The notes under the pieces are model-generated. The model was not told where the DNA came from, made no database searches, and was given only the letters and a program-made list of their open reading frames with translations. A DNA stretch of 64,000 nt. It comes from an uncultured Dehalococcoidia bacterium. Its GTDB lineage: Bacteria; Chloroflexota; Dehalococcoidia; Lucifugimonadales; Lucifugimonadaceae. The stretch is taken from contig CAJXEJ010000002.1 in the NCBI GenBank assembly GCA_913052475.1, forward strand, positions 29,210 through 93,209, given 5' to 3'. Both the position numbers and the translations under genes were made by a program. Below are positions 30,391 to 39,994 of this stretch, in pieces. The stretch's first letter is position 1. Every line of letters begins with the position of its first letter.

Positions 30391-31881
30391 TCACCCAACC
30401 ACATCCGGTCGCTGTTTCCAATAATTCGTCTCGCCTTCAAACGCACTGGCAAGTTGCAAAAGCCCCATCTCGTCACGAGGTCGACCGACCAACTGCAACC
30501 CAACCGGTAAACCGTCGTTAGTGAAGCCGGCAGGAATCGACATCGCAGGTAACCCGGTCACCGAAATCGTGTAGCACGGCCACATCCAATCGAGATACGT
30601 TTCGAGTTCAATACCATTGATTTCAGTCGGATACTCCTTTTCGATTGAGAACGGTGGAACCGAAGTAACCGGCAATGCGAGGAATTCGTACCTGTTGAAG
30701 AACACCATCAGCTGCTCCCACAATCGAGTGCGCAGCCGTTCTGCGTGAGCGACGTCTATTGCCGACATTTCAAGACCACGTTCAGCGTTCCAGATGACGG
30801 TTTCTTTCATTTTGTCGCGATGATCCCGAAGGTGAATTTCGTGCTTGATGCCGAAGCCGTACGCCCTGATCGACTGGAATATTTCGTCGGTAGACGAAAG
30901 ATCAGGCTCGTCGTTCTCAACAATGCAGCCAAGATCCTCAAAAACGTGCTTTTGCGACTCCGTAACTCGACTGTTTTCGGCGTCGATGGGTCGTCCACCT
31001 AGATCTTTGCTCCAGGCGATCCGAACGTCTTTGAAATCGCGCTCCAACGACCCTGGATATCGTTCGTCAGATTCCTGTATCGACACCGGCGACCGCTTAT
31101 CGTGCCCCGCCATCACGCTTAGCTGAAGCGCAACGTCGTCGACCGTGCGCCCCATCGGGCCATCAGTCGAAAGAGTTGTCCATCCGAGATCGCTGTTTAC
31201 AACCGGCACTCGCCCCGGAGTTGGACGAATACCAACCACATTCGACCATGCCGCCGGGTTCCTCAGCGATCCACCCAAATCCGAACCGGTAGCAATTGAG
31301 ACCATCCCCGTCGCTAGCGCAACACCTGCACCACCCGAGCTACCACCGCAAGTCATGCGAACGTCGTAGGGATTTTTAGTCGAACCGAACACCGAATTGA
31401 ACGTCTGCGATCCGGCCCCGAATTCCGGAGTGTTCGATTTACCAATAACAATCGCACCAGCCCGTTTCACTCGCTCAACGATAAGCGCATCACTAGAAGG
31501 TACAAAATCTTTGTAGATCGGAGATCCCTGCGTGGTACGAATCCCGGCAGTGTTCTGTAAATCCTTGATAGCGACTGGAAGCCCAGAAAGCGGCCCCATT
31601 TCCTCACCCGCCAGCCGGGCCCTGTCTGCCTCACACGCCTGATCCAAAGCCGATTCGGCGACCATCGTGACCATTGCGTTCACGGCAGGATTTACGTGTT
31701 CGATTTGATCCAAATGAGCCTGAACAAGCTCCTCCGCCAAAATCTCGCCATCAGCAATCAACCTTGCTTGTTCTCGGGCTGTTTTGAAAACCAACTCTGA
31801 ACTCAAAGAACTGTCCGACAAATCTACGACTCCAAAACCGTGCCCGAGACACCACGCAAAACGACTCCCAGCAGAATTCAA
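30391..31881 (-). CDS. Amidase signature family hydrolase
   Basis: A 496-residue amidase. The Ser-cisSer-Lys triad is visible: Lys in LPVAIKDLQNTAG, cis-Ser in CGGSSGGAGVALATG and nucleophile Ser in GSDLGGSLRNPA. It is closer to small-molecule amidases than to GatA, since no GatB or GatC gene is near. The first 18 residues (with a possible start further in) are unmatched. Substrate unknown: aliphatic or aryl amides. It lies 51 bases after the cysteine synthase gene and upstream of the SDR on the same strand. Confidence 0.9.
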   Translation of the reverse strand: MNSAGSRFAWCLGHGFGVVDLSDSSLSSELVFKTAREQARLIADGEILAEELVQAHLDQIEHVNPAVNAMVTMVAESALDQACEADRARLAGEEMGPLSGLPVAIKDLQNTAGIRTTQGSPIYKDFVPSSDALIVERVKRAGAIVIGKSNTPEFGAGSQTFNSVFGSTKNPYDVRMTCGGSSGGAGVALATGMVSIATGSDLGGSLRNPAAWSNVVGIRPTPGRVPVVNSDLGWTTLSTDGPMGRTVDDVALQLSVMAGHDKRSPVSIQESDERYPGSLERDFKDVRIAWSKDLGGRPIDAENSRVTESQKHVFEDLGCIVENDEPDLSSTDEIFQSIRAYGFGIKHEIHLRDHRDKMKETVIWNAERGLEMSAIDVAHAERLRTRLWEQLMVFFNRYEFLALPVTSVPPFSIEKEYPTEINGIELETYLDWMWPCYTISVTGLPAMSIPAGFTNDGLPVGLQLVGRPRDEMGLLQLASAFEGETNYWKQRPDVVG

Positions 31882-31932
31882 CTTGGGATCGTGATAGTAA
31901 CTCTATTTACGTTTACATGGGCGGTCAGGAAG

Positions 31933-32913
31933 CTACCACCAGGTTTTACCTTCGATTTCCGATTGCTTGAACTTGAAGTCCTCGCCGTAAATCCCGGTCG
32001 AAAGATACTTCCAGCCGCCATCAGCAAACATCGCAACAATGTTGCCTTCACGCCCCTCCTTCGACCACTTCTGGGCAGTTTTCAGGGCTGTTGCGAAGGT
32101 CGCTCCCGACGATACGCCGACAAAATATCCGGCATCGGTAAGCAATCGTCGTGTCCAGTAGAACGCCTCTTCACCGTCGATGAGAATACGACTGTCGAGC
32201 TTGTCCAAATCAAGGATCGGCGGGATGAATCCATGTTCGATCGAGCGAAGCCCCTGCACTTTGTCGTCGGGATGCGGTGCAGTAGCAATAATCTGCACAT
32301 CCGGATTGTGCTCACGAAGTGCCTTGCCTACTCCCATCAAAGTTCCACCGGTACCTAGACCGGCCACGAACGCGTCTACGTCTAGTAGATCTCGTGCGAT
32401 TTCTGGACCCGTCGTTTTGTAGTGAGCCATCGGATTTGCATTATTACCGTATTGGAACGGCATGTAGTACGACGGATTTTCCTCGCCGATTTGCTTTGCC
32501 ATGAGAATCGACTCGTTCGTACCTTTGTCGGCATGCGAGAGAATTGCTTCAGCACCAAACGATTCAAGCAGTTGGACTCGTTCCGGTGGCACGCTCGCCG
32601 GCATCACAACTTTGACGTTGTAACCCTTGATTCGCCCGATCATCGCCAACCCAAGCCCGGTATTGCCGGAGGTCGGTTCGAGGATGGTATCCCCCGGTTT
32701 GATTAGACCTTCGTCTTCAGCTGTCTGGATCAGAGATCGAGCCGCACGGTCCTTTAGCGATCCTGTCGGATTGACCGATTCAAGCTTGCCGTAAATCTTG
32801 ATCTTTGGGTCGGGGCTCAGGATCGACACATCGACCAATGGCGTATTGCCAATGGCTTGGAGTGCATCTTTCTTCACCGCTGTGAACGGCGCGACAAAGG
32901 TTGAGGCCAACAT
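31933..32913 (-). CDS. cysK: Cysteine synthase (O-acetylserine sulfhydrylase family)
   Basis: PLP enzyme of 326 residues. The Schiff-base lysine is Lys54 in NPTGSLKDRAA; EPTSGNTGLGLAM, the phosphate-binding GTGGTLMGVG loop and SSGATFATA follow. Enzymes of this family make cysteine from O-acetylserine (or O-phosphoserine) and sulfide or a carrier thiocarboxylate. It is 68 bases downstream of a ThiF/MoeB-type activating enzyme and shares the strand with an Rrf2 regulator, a context that favours a sulfur-assimilation role. Confidence 0.93.
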   Translation of the reverse strand: MLASTFVAPFTAVKKDALQAIGNTPLVDVSILSPDPKIKIYGKLESVNPTGSLKDRAARSLIQTAEDEGLIKPGDTILEPTSGNTGLGLAMIGRIKGYNVKVVMPASVPPERVQLLESFGAEAILSHADKGTNESILMAKQIGEENPSYYMPFQYGNNANPMAHYKTTGPEIARDLLDVDAFVAGLGTGGTLMGVGKALREHNPDVQIIATAPHPDDKVQGLRSIEHGFIPPILDLDKLDSRILIDGEEAFYWTRRLLTDAGYFVGVSSGATFATALKTAQKWSKEGREGNIVAMFADGGWKYLSTGIYGEDFKFKQSEIEGKTWW

Positions 32914-32981
32914 TAATTCTTTCGTATTTAACTTAGACTCGTTAGGTAATGCCTTAGGAAAGGTTGTCTAGTGCCGGTCGA

Positions 32982-33839
32982 TTAATCGGCCGACACCATC
33001 TGCTCTTCTATCGGTGCTGGGGGCAGAATGCCGCAGAAAATCTCGTAATCGATCAGTTCTGTGACTTCCGGGTTGGCTCCGCAAAGTTTGCAATCTGGGT
33101 TCTGACGAATCTTGATCTCTCGGAAATCCATCGTCAGCGCATCGATCAACAGCATTCGGCTCTTCAGAGTCTCACCAACACCCATTGCGAGCTTGATGAC
33201 TTCCAAAGCCTGAATCGAACCGACCAGTCCAGGAAGCGCGCCAATAACGCCAGCTTCAGAACAGTTCGGAACTTCACCGGGAGGTGGAGGGTCGGGGAAC
33301 ATGCAGCGGTAGCAACCACTACCCGGCTGGTACGTTGTAGCCTGACCGTCGAAGACCAGAATGGCCCCATCAACAAGCGGTTTACCAGCGAGGAACGCTG
33401 CATCGTTTACTAGATATCTAGTTGCGAAGTTGTCGGCCCCGTTCACGATAATATCGTAGTTGGGAATGATGTCCATCGCACTGTCGGAATTGATCGGCTC
33501 CTCGTGGAGGATGACGTTCACTTCCGGGTTGTGGGCTTCGATCGTTTCCTTGGCGGAAATAACCTTTGAGCGACCAACATCTGCATCGGTGTGCAGAATC
33601 TGTCGCTGCAGGTTAGAAACGTCCACGGTGTCGAAATCGACGATACCAAGGGTTCCGATTCCGGCTAGTGCAAGATAAAGCGCCACCGGTGAGCCAAGCC
33701 CACCTGCGCCGACGATCAGCACCTTTGAATCGATCAGTTTTCGCTGGCCTACACTGCCGACGCCATCCATGATCAGGTGGCGGCTATAGCGCTGTACCTG
33801 TCCGGGCGTTAGTGGCGTGATGCCGTTGGTCTCTGCCAT
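32982..33839 (-). CDS. ThiF/MoeB family sulfur-carrier adenylyltransferase
   Basis: E1-like enzyme that adenylates the C terminus of a small ubiquitin-like sulfur carrier. Length from ATG 33839 is 285 residues; an AAAGGGA stretch precedes it, and the longer open frame up to 33980 has no family match. Motifs: QRYSRHLIM, GAGGLGSPVALYLA, the ATP/Asp segment DFDTVDVSNLQRQI, Cys of PNCSEAGVIG, and zinc ligands CYRC and CKLC. There is no C-terminal rhodanese domain (MoeZ type). No ThiS, MoaD or CysO gene is in the window. It lies upstream of cysteine synthase, suggesting delivery of sulfur for cysteine, thiamine or molybdopterin. Confidence 0.9.
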   Translation of the reverse strand: MAETNGITPLTPGQVQRYSRHLIMDGVGSVGQRKLIDSKVLIVGAGGLGSPVALYLALAGIGTLGIVDFDTVDVSNLQRQILHTDADVGRSKVISAKETIEAHNPEVNVILHEEPINSDSAMDIIPNYDIIVNGADNFATRYLVNDAAFLAGKPLVDGAILVFDGQATTYQPGSGCYRCMFPDPPPPGEVPNCSEAGVIGALPGLVGSIQALEVIKLAMGVGETLKSRMLLIDALTMDFREIKIRQNPDCKLCGANPEVTELIDYEIFCGILPPAPIEEQMVSAD

Positions 33840-34041
33840 GTCCCTTTGTTTTCCTCTTATGAATTCCCGATTGATACCCGCATTTTCGAGTTCGATCGGA
33901 TCAGTACCTATAAATTCTACTCCGCAGTTCGACGAATATTGCATTCTTGTGCCGAAATGGCGCGCCACCCGCGGATTCAAGCAACTAATTGTGCGATTAG
34001 ATTCAGTGCAGACCGCCTAGATGCAACCATTCGGTTGGACT

Positions 34042-34500
34042 CTAGAAGTTCGTTTGAACTGGCGATACCGATGCCATCGACATCTGCTGGTTCATTAGTT
34101 CACTGATTCTTACTTTGCTTAAGTGCTCCAGCAGCATCGTTTCCACATCACTCCAGAGTTCGCGCTGCGAACAAGCCCCGGAGAGCCTACAGTCAGCCGG
34201 CTCTTCGACACAGTCGATGGGCGCCAGGGAATAATCGACGGAATTCACGACATCACTTACAGATATTTCATCGGCGGTTTTTGCGAGTTTGTGCCCTCCC
34301 TGCGGACCTCTGCGTGATTCGACAAGTCCCGATTTTTGCAATTCGGAGCAAATACGAAGTAAGTACGGTTCAGGGATGTGCTGAGCACGAGCGATGTCAG
34401 ATGTAGAGGTGAATTCGGGATGTTCCTGTCCTTCATGATCTTGCTGCGCGAGATAAACCAAGGTTCTAACCCCGTAGTCCACCTTCATCGGTACCAGCAT
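34042..34500 (-). CDS. Rrf2 family transcriptional regulator
   Basis: A 152-residue winged-helix repressor. The DNA-binding part reads VDYGVRTLVYLAQ ... ARAQHIPEPYLLRIC ... SRRGPQGGHKLA, as in IscR, CymR and NsrR. Three cysteines near residues 96-110 (DCVEEPADCRLSGACSQ) have almost the IscR spacing and could hold an Fe-S cluster. AGAGGA lies 6 bases before ATG 34500; ATG 34488 is a second option. It is first in the leftward run with ThiF and cysteine synthase (203-base gap), so control of sulfur assimilation is the natural hypothesis. Confidence 0.92.
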   Translation of the reverse strand: MLVPMKVDYGVRTLVYLAQQDHEGQEHPEFTSTSDIARAQHIPEPYLLRICSELQKSGLVESRRGPQGGHKLAKTADEISVSDVVNSVDYSLAPIDCVEEPADCRLSGACSQRELWSDVETMLLEHLSKVRISELMNQQMSMASVSPVQTNF

Positions 34501-34845
34501 GATCAGTCCTCTAGAAGCAGAAAGTCAGTCGTTCGAGTGTAAAATGAAGCGCCACACACTCAAAAAGCCTTATCCGAGCCTAGTTCATTTCGAATTGAAC
34601 TCAATCGTCTCCCTATGATACCACTCGAACACGTTTCCTGACCCTGTGAGTCGACTATTGTTTTCATCACCAGCCCAGCAATGAATTCGTCTATTTATAG
34701 TTCGATCTAAATCTCCATCTACGTGGTACGATTAACGGCTGTGCAACGGCGTTTTCTCGCTGGAATGCACATATTTATTGTCACGGTTCACTACAGGAAA
34801 GACCGGTTTTCGGTCCCCAATCCAGAGCAATGGGAGACGATCGTA
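34501..34845. other. Divergent intergenic region between Rrf2 gene and rplY
   Basis: A 345-base gap that must contain the promoters of both divergent genes. It is AT-richer than its surroundings. An ORF from 34723 reads into rplY in frame but has no family match before residue 42. I see no clear operator palindrome. Confidence 0.4.
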
Positions 34846-35544
34846 ATGGCTATGGAAGCGATAACACTCAGCACCGAAGTTCGCACAACACTCGGCAAGA
34901 AAAATCGGGCGCTTAGGCGACAAGGAATCACTCCCATTCACATGTACGGGCTAAACGAGGATTCTCTGTCACTGCAAGCAGATGGCAAAGAACTTCTGAC
35001 TGTGCTGCGGGCTGCGGGTCGAACAACTCCGGTTACGCTGAAGGTTGCGGGCAGTAAAGACACCGTGACCATCGTTCGCGAGATTGCCCGACACGCCGTC
35101 TCTGGATATGTTCAGCACGTAGATTTCCAACGTGTCGACGTTCAGCAGGAAGTTGAAACTCCTGTACCAGTCTCACTCACCGGGCAGGAAGAAGCTCCCG
35201 GTACCGCCGGTGGTGCTGGTGTTGTTACTCAGGGTGCGTTCGAGATCCTCGTACGAGCCAAGCCGTTCGATGTTCCGAACGAGATCGTCGTCGATTGTTC
35301 CGGCCTGATGGAGATTGATTCGGCAATTACCGCCGGTGAAGTTCCGCTTCCATCTGGCGTAACGCTCGCAGGTTCTGAAGAAGACCGAATCGCCTGGATC
35401 CAGCCGCCACGTGTCACCGCCGAGGAAGACCTCGTCGCTGCCGTTGAGGGTGAAGAAGGCGAAGAGGGCGAAGAGGGCGAAGAAGTCGATAGCGAAGACG
35501 CTGCCGACAGCACTGGCGAAGGCGCCGACGGCGAAGAAGAGTAA
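34846..35544 (+). CDS. rplY: Ribosomal protein bL25, CTC type
   Basis: Binds 5S rRNA in the large subunit. From ATG 34846 (GGGAG about 9 bases upstream) the protein is 232 residues: the 5S-binding domain (STEVRTTLGKKNRALRRQGITP) then the CTC beta domain (VPVSLTGQEEAP, FDVPNEIVVDCSGL). The last 40 residues are an acidic tail of repeated GEE units (a 9-base tandem repeat around 35450-35490) ending GADGEEE. Full-length CTC forms are typical of Gram-positives, Thermus and Chloroflexi. Confidence 0.94.
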   Translation: MAMEAITLSTEVRTTLGKKNRALRRQGITPIHMYGLNEDSLSLQADGKELLTVLRAAGRTTPVTLKVAGSKDTVTIVREIARHAVSGYVQHVDFQRVDVQQEVETPVPVSLTGQEEAPGTAGGAGVVTQGAFEILVRAKPFDVPNEIVVDCSGLMEIDSAITAGEVPLPSGVTLAGSEEDRIAWIQPPRVTAEEDLVAAVEGEEGEEGEEGEEVDSEDAADSTGEGADGEEE

Positions 35545-35579
35545 ATACTCTTTCAGCAATCTTATCGCTGAAAATATCA

Positions 35580-35608
35580 GGTACCCGCAGCCCATGGTTA
35601 CGGGTACC
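35580..35608 (+). terminator. Hairpin downstream of rplY
   Basis: GGTACCCG-cagcccatggtta-CGGGTACC: a perfect 8-bp stem 36 bases after the rplY stop, followed by CGTTTAA. The T-run is short, so termination may be weak. A smaller TTCAGC/GCTGAA hairpin lies just before. Confidence 0.5.
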
Positions 35609-35776
35609 CGTTTAACCGCGAACCGAGCCGTGTCGAACTGATTTCTGAGTTCAACTCCTTGCACGAAAACCCATACGAAATTAGTATTCACTCGCACAGC
35701 AAGGCAGTTCGCCTCACCTGACGCACTAAATCAATGAAAAACAAAACAGAATACCTATTGGCTCAGGAAGGCACAG

Positions 35777-37306
35777 ATGGACACCATCCTCATAACCGTC
35801 CTGGTAGCCCTAGTTGCGGTTGTGATTGGAAGCGGACTGGGCTTTCAACTTCACAACCTCCTTTCGGCAAAATCACAGCGAGCGGTAGAAGAGGCAGCTG
35901 CACAGCAGATGCGCAGATCCAATGCTCGAAGCAAGGAGATTCTTCTCGAAGCAAAAGAGCAGGCGCTTCAGGTACGTAGCGATGCAGAAGCGAAGCTCAA
36001 CGAGCAGAAGTTAGAAGTACAACGCCAACAGAGTCGTCTCGAAGCACGTGAAGATACTCTGCAAGGCAAGACCGATTCACTCAACGAACTTGAATCAGGT
36101 CTACGTGACCAACGAAACGATCTGGCTGATAAAGAATCAGAGATCGACGACTTGAGACAACAGGCTGGTGAACGACTCGAATCGATTTCGAGCCTTTCCA
36201 TGGCCGATGCCAGGCAACAGCTGCTCGATCAGGCTGAAGAAGATATCCAGTTCGAATTAGCACGCCGTTACAGAGATGCTGAACTAGAGGCACAGGATGA
36301 GGCTGACGATAAAGCGCGCGTAATTCTGGCTGCGAGTATGCAGCGACTCGCGGCCGAAGTCGTCTCAGAAGCAACCGTCACCAGCATTTCGTTGCCGAAC
36401 GACGAGATGAAAGGTCGGTTGATCGGACGCGAAGGCAGGAACATCAGAGCTATCGAGGCGGCAACCGGAGTCGATCTCATTATCGCTGACGTGCCCGAGG
36501 CGATTACTATCTCCTGCTTCGATCCGATTCGGCGCGAAGTAGCGCGCATCGCACTAGACCGGCTGATTCAGGACGGCAGGATTCATCCCGCACGTATCGA
36601 AGAATCGGTCGAAAAGGCACGATCGGAAGTCGATGAAACAGTTCGTAAAGCCGGTCAAAAGGCGATGTTCGATGCAGACGTTAAAGGTTTGCACCCCGAA
36701 CTGGTGAAACTTGTTGGTCGGCTCAAATACCGATACAGCTACGGAGAAAACGTACTCCAACACTCGGTTGAAGTCGGGTTAGTCGGTGGAATTCTTGCAT
36801 CACAAATTGGAGCGAATCCTCAGGTCGCCAAGACCGCAGGATTCCTCCACGACATTGGCAAGGCACTCACGCACGAGGTCGATGGACCTCACGCTGAAAT
36901 CGGTGCCGACGTCGCAAAGCGTTACGGCCAGAAAGAACACGTGATTACCGCGATAAGGGAGCACCACGATCGAGAAATGACAACGGCAGAATCGTTCCTC
37001 GTGGCTGCCGCCGATGCGATCAGCGCAGCTCGACCTGGTGCAAGACACGACACGATAGAAAACTACATCAAACGACTCGAAGAACTCGAAGAAGTGGCTC
37101 GTGGATTCGAGGGTGTGGAACGTGTATACGCTATTCAGGCAGGTCGTGAGGTTCGAGTCCTCGTCGACCCCGAAAATGTCGATGACGTGACTGCCTCTTC
37201 GCTGGCTCGTGATATCGTCGCCAAGATCGAAGAAACCCTCGCCTACCCCGGTCAAATCCGAGTCGTAGTAATTAGGGAATCCCGATCAATCGAGGTTGCG
37301 CAGTAG
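35777..37306 (+). CDS. rny: Ribonuclease Y
   Basis: Membrane-anchored endoribonuclease that starts mRNA decay. The 509-residue protein has one N-terminal membrane helix (residues 4-28), a long coiled coil to about residue 180, a KH domain (GRLIGREGRNIRAIEAATG) and an HD hydrolase domain (FLHDIGKA with upstream VLQHSVEVG). It is placed just upstream of a ymdB-like gene, the conserved rny-ymdB neighbourhood of Firmicutes and relatives. Confidence 0.96.
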   Translation: MDTILITVLVALVAVVIGSGLGFQLHNLLSAKSQRAVEEAAAQQMRRSNARSKEILLEAKEQALQVRSDAEAKLNEQKLEVQRQQSRLEAREDTLQGKTDSLNELESGLRDQRNDLADKESEIDDLRQQAGERLESISSLSMADARQQLLDQAEEDIQFELARRYRDAELEAQDEADDKARVILAASMQRLAAEVVSEATVTSISLPNDEMKGRLIGREGRNIRAIEAATGVDLIIADVPEAITISCFDPIRREVARIALDRLIQDGRIHPARIEESVEKARSEVDETVRKAGQKAMFDADVKGLHPELVKLVGRLKYRYSYGENVLQHSVEVGLVGGILASQIGANPQVAKTAGFLHDIGKALTHEVDGPHAEIGADVAKRYGQKEHVITAIREHHDREMTTAESFLVAAADAISAARPGARHDTIENYIKRLEELEEVARGFEGVERVYAIQAGREVRVLVDPENVDDVTASSLARDIVAKIEETLAYPGQIRVVVIRESRSIEVAQ

Positions 37307-37336
37307 GCGAGACGTTCCAATACCGAATAACGACAA

Positions 37337-37374
37337 GAGGCCTGATCGTAGCGAAAGCGGAGCAGAGGGGCCTC
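37337..37374 (+). other. Inverted repeat in the rny-ymdB gap
   Basis: GAGGCC (37337-37342) and GGCCTC (37369-37374) face each other across 26 bases that include a small GCGAAAGC hairpin. A structured RNA or an attenuating stem is possible; no T-run follows. Confidence 0.3.
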
Positions 37375-37545
37375 GCACGATGACGCCACCTTCAACATCC
37401 AACTGACAACGCCTACTTCTCGACCAACGTAAGGAACCTGGCGTTGGTTCAATCTCAAGCCGCTTGAATTCGCTCTCCACTTCCCGCATTGTTGAACGTA
37501 CGGTATGAATCCACTCTTGTTCGCAACTCAACTAGAAAGATTCGC

Positions 37546-38325
37546 ATGCGCGTATTAATGATCGGGGATGTTGTCGGAAGTGGTGGTAGAAAAGCTGTAA
37601 CCAGCCTTCTGAAAGATCTCCGATCCGAACTGAACATCGATTTCGTCACACTTCAGGGCGAGAATCTTGCCGCGGGTATCGGCCTCACAGTCGATACCGT
37701 TGCCGAGATGCAAGAAGCCGGAGCTGACGTGATCACCACCGGTAACCACGTGTGGGACAAACGCGAGTTCATCGATCATCTCGACGATCCATTCCTGCCA
37801 GTTCTCCGACCGCTCAACTACCCACCGGGCACCCCTGGTCGCGGAGCTACCGACGATTCCGGTCCAATAGCAGTGATTAATCTCATTGGCAGAGTCTGGG
37901 TTGGAGAATTCGATTCACCATTTGCTGTCGTCGACGATCTACTCGCCGGCGGGTTCGGTCTGGGTAAGCCGATCGTTGTCGATTTCCATGCTGAAGCTAC
38001 TTCAGAAAAAGCTGCCCTAGCCTGGCACCTCGATGGACGAATCGCTGCTGTCGTAGGAACTCATACTCACGTCCCGACCTCCGACTGTAAAGTGCTTCCC
38101 GACGGTACTGCTTTCGTCACCGATCTCGGTATGGTAGGTGCTGTCGATTCCATCCTCGGAGTCGAAGTTGAAGGATCGCTTGCACGCTTTCTTTCTGGTC
38201 GCCGTCAGCGAATGCAGCCAATACGAAAAGGGCTCGTCAACTTCAACTCAGTTCTTATCGATATCGACGCATCAACCGGTCAGGCGTCATCAATCGAGCG
38301 AGTAGACAGGCAGATCGAAGTTTGA
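37546..38325 (+). CDS. YmdB-like metallophosphoesterase (TIGR00282 family)
   Basis: A 259-residue calcineurin-like phosphoesterase. Start ATG 37546 gives MRVLMIGDVVGSGGRKAV, the family opening; the frame is open 19 codons more upstream without a match. Metal-binding motifs GDVVG, QGENLAAG, TGNHVWDKRE, DFHAEATSEK and VGTHTHVPT are all present. Relatives hydrolyse 2',3'-cyclic nucleotides and, in Bacillus, act with RNase Y. Its TGA overlaps the TTG start of the PHP gene. Confidence 0.94.
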   Translation: MRVLMIGDVVGSGGRKAVTSLLKDLRSELNIDFVTLQGENLAAGIGLTVDTVAEMQEAGADVITTGNHVWDKREFIDHLDDPFLPVLRPLNYPPGTPGRGATDDSGPIAVINLIGRVWVGEFDSPFAVVDDLLAGGFGLGKPIVVDFHAEATSEKAALAWHLDGRIAAVVGTHTHVPTSDCKVLPDGTAFVTDLGMVGAVDSILGVEVEGSLARFLSGRRQRMQPIRKGLVNFNSVLIDIDASTGQASSIERVDRQIEV

Positions 38326-39263
38326 GCGATTCCACCGGCCAAAATATCGAAGGCAGTCGATACGATCCCACATCGCCTGCGGTCAAGCCAGAATGGCCTG
38401 TGGAAGTCGATCTACACCTACACACCACAGCCTCCGATGGCATGCTGACCCCGACCCAACTGATCCAACAAATCGCCAGCACAACCCTCCGTGTTGTCGC
38501 AGTAACTGATCACGATTCGACCGAAGGTGTCGCCGAAGCAATCGAAGCATCGACCTCCCATCCTCGACTCACGGTCATTCCCGGTATCGAACTTGGGACA
38601 GCAAACGACGAATCCGAGTTGCACCTACTCGGATATTTCATCGATACCGAAAACGCGAACATGCAATCAAAACTCGAGCAGTTCCGACTGGAGCGAGTCG
38701 ATGTAGCGAAAGCAATGGTCGGTAAGCTCGCCGAGCTAAAACGTCCCATCTCATGGGAACGTGTAGTTGAAATGGCGGGTGGATCCGTTGGGCGCCCTCA
38801 CATCGCACGCGCCATGGTCGAGGCAGGTCATGTCGAAACAGTCGCTGAAGCGTTCGAACGATTCCTCGGCGATAAAGGCGTAGCACGAGTACCCCGCCCA
38901 AAACTTCTACCTGTCGAAGCGCTTGAGATGATCCACGGAGCCGGAGGTGTCGGTGTCATCGCTCATCCACGTACAGTGGATAAGCTCGATGGCCTTGTAA
39001 GGCAGTTAGTTGAAGTCGGACTCGCCGGTATCGAGGTCTACGCAGAAAAATATGCCAGCGCCAGACGTGATTCGTATCTGGATCTCGCAACTCGGTACGA
39101 TCTCGTGTCGTGCGGCGGAACCGATTATCACGCTCTCGGAGCCCTCAATGAGACAACTCCCGGCTCGAACGGACCCCCACCCGATACCGCTTCTCAACTA
39201 CTGGAGCGAGCAACAACGACGCATGGCGAGAATGTGGGCTGCGTCCCGGTGGGGCTGACTTAA
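38322..39263 (+). CDS. PHP domain phosphoesterase
   Basis: A 313-residue PHP-fold protein with metal motifs VDLHLHTTASDG, VTDHDST, PGIELG, HLLGYF, GVIAHPRT and GGTDYHA. Such proteins hydrolyse 3'-phosphate nucleosides, as in RNase AM/TrpH-type enzymes (3',5'-bisphosphate and RNA 5' ends), which fits the RNA-decay neighbours. The TTG start (38322) overlaps the stop of the preceding gene by four bases; the first 25 residues are low in similarity, so a later start is possible. Confidence 0.88.
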   Translation: MSDSTGQNIEGSRYDPTSPAVKPEWPVEVDLHLHTTASDGMLTPTQLIQQIASTTLRVVAVTDHDSTEGVAEAIEASTSHPRLTVIPGIELGTANDESELHLLGYFIDTENANMQSKLEQFRLERVDVAKAMVGKLAELKRPISWERVVEMAGGSVGRPHIARAMVEAGHVETVAEAFERFLGDKGVARVPRPKLLPVEALEMIHGAGGVGVIAHPRTVDKLDGLVRQLVEVGLAGIEVYAEKYASARRDSYLDLATRYDLVSCGGTDYHALGALNETTPGSNGPPPDTASQLLERATTTHGENVGCVPVGLT

Positions 39264-39265
39264 CC

Positions 39266-39937
39266 ATGATGGATACTTTGCTTTCGATTGCCGTAATTGC
39301 CGGAGCCTATCTCGTCGGCTCGATCCCAACGTCGTATCTCGTGGGCCGGCTTGCGGCTGGAATCGATATCAGGGAGCACGGGTCCGGCAACATTGGAGCA
39401 TCAAATCTCACAGTACAGGTCGGGGCAAAGTGGGCGGTCCCGGTCGTTGTGTTCGATGTGGCCATCAAAGGTTCTATCCCAGTCCTCATCGCGTCAGAAA
39501 AAGTACTGGGACTCGGGCTCGGCGTAGAAGCAGCAGGTGGCATTGCCGCTGTGGTTGGACACAACTGGTCAATCTTTTCGAGCCTTCAGGGTGGCCGCGG
39601 GATGGCGACGGTTCTTGGGGCGATGCTGATTCTCAACTTCCCTTTGCTGGTAATCTACGGAACAGTACCCGCGCTCGGCGTGCTGTTCACGCCGTGGAAA
39701 GATTCGGCCGTGTGGTGGTTAATCGCTGTGATCCTGATGCCGGTCTGGGCTGCATTGCTAAACCTCCCGGTCGAACTTGTGTGGTTCTCGATTGCATTCG
39801 CTCTAGTAACGGCTACCAAACGAATGACATCTAACTCCCTGAAGAATGAACCGGGGCTGATTACCTCGCGATTGCTGATGACCCGATTCGTGTTCGATCG
39901 CGATATCGCCGATCGCGAAAACTGGGTTGAGCAATGA
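39266..39937 (+). CDS. plsY: Glycerol-3-phosphate acyltransferase PlsY
   Basis: Transfers acyl from acyl phosphate to glycerol-3-phosphate, first step of phospholipid synthesis in the inner membrane. The 223-residue multi-pass protein shows all three PlsY motifs: GSIPTSYLVGR, HGSGNIGASN and GHNWSIFSSLQGGRGMAT. Two bases separate it from the PHP gene. The C-terminal 25 residues after the last membrane helix are an extra soluble tail. With pgpA it marks bacterial-type glycerophospholipids. Confidence 0.95.
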   Translation: MMDTLLSIAVIAGAYLVGSIPTSYLVGRLAAGIDIREHGSGNIGASNLTVQVGAKWAVPVVVFDVAIKGSIPVLIASEKVLGLGLGVEAAGGIAAVVGHNWSIFSSLQGGRGMATVLGAMLILNFPLLVIYGTVPALGVLFTPWKDSAVWWLIAVILMPVWAALLNLPVELVWFSIAFALVTATKRMTSNSLKNEPGLITSRLLMTRFVFDRDIADRENWVEQ

Positions 39938-39994
39938 TCAAATCCGAAAAATCGAAGACTAATATCCACATTTTGTGAGTCTCCTGATTCGTCA

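Noticed and set aside
37307..37545. Possible 6S RNA or other structured RNA after rny
   Set aside because: One inverted repeat is visible, but I could not fold it into a known RNA; listed only as a weak repeat.
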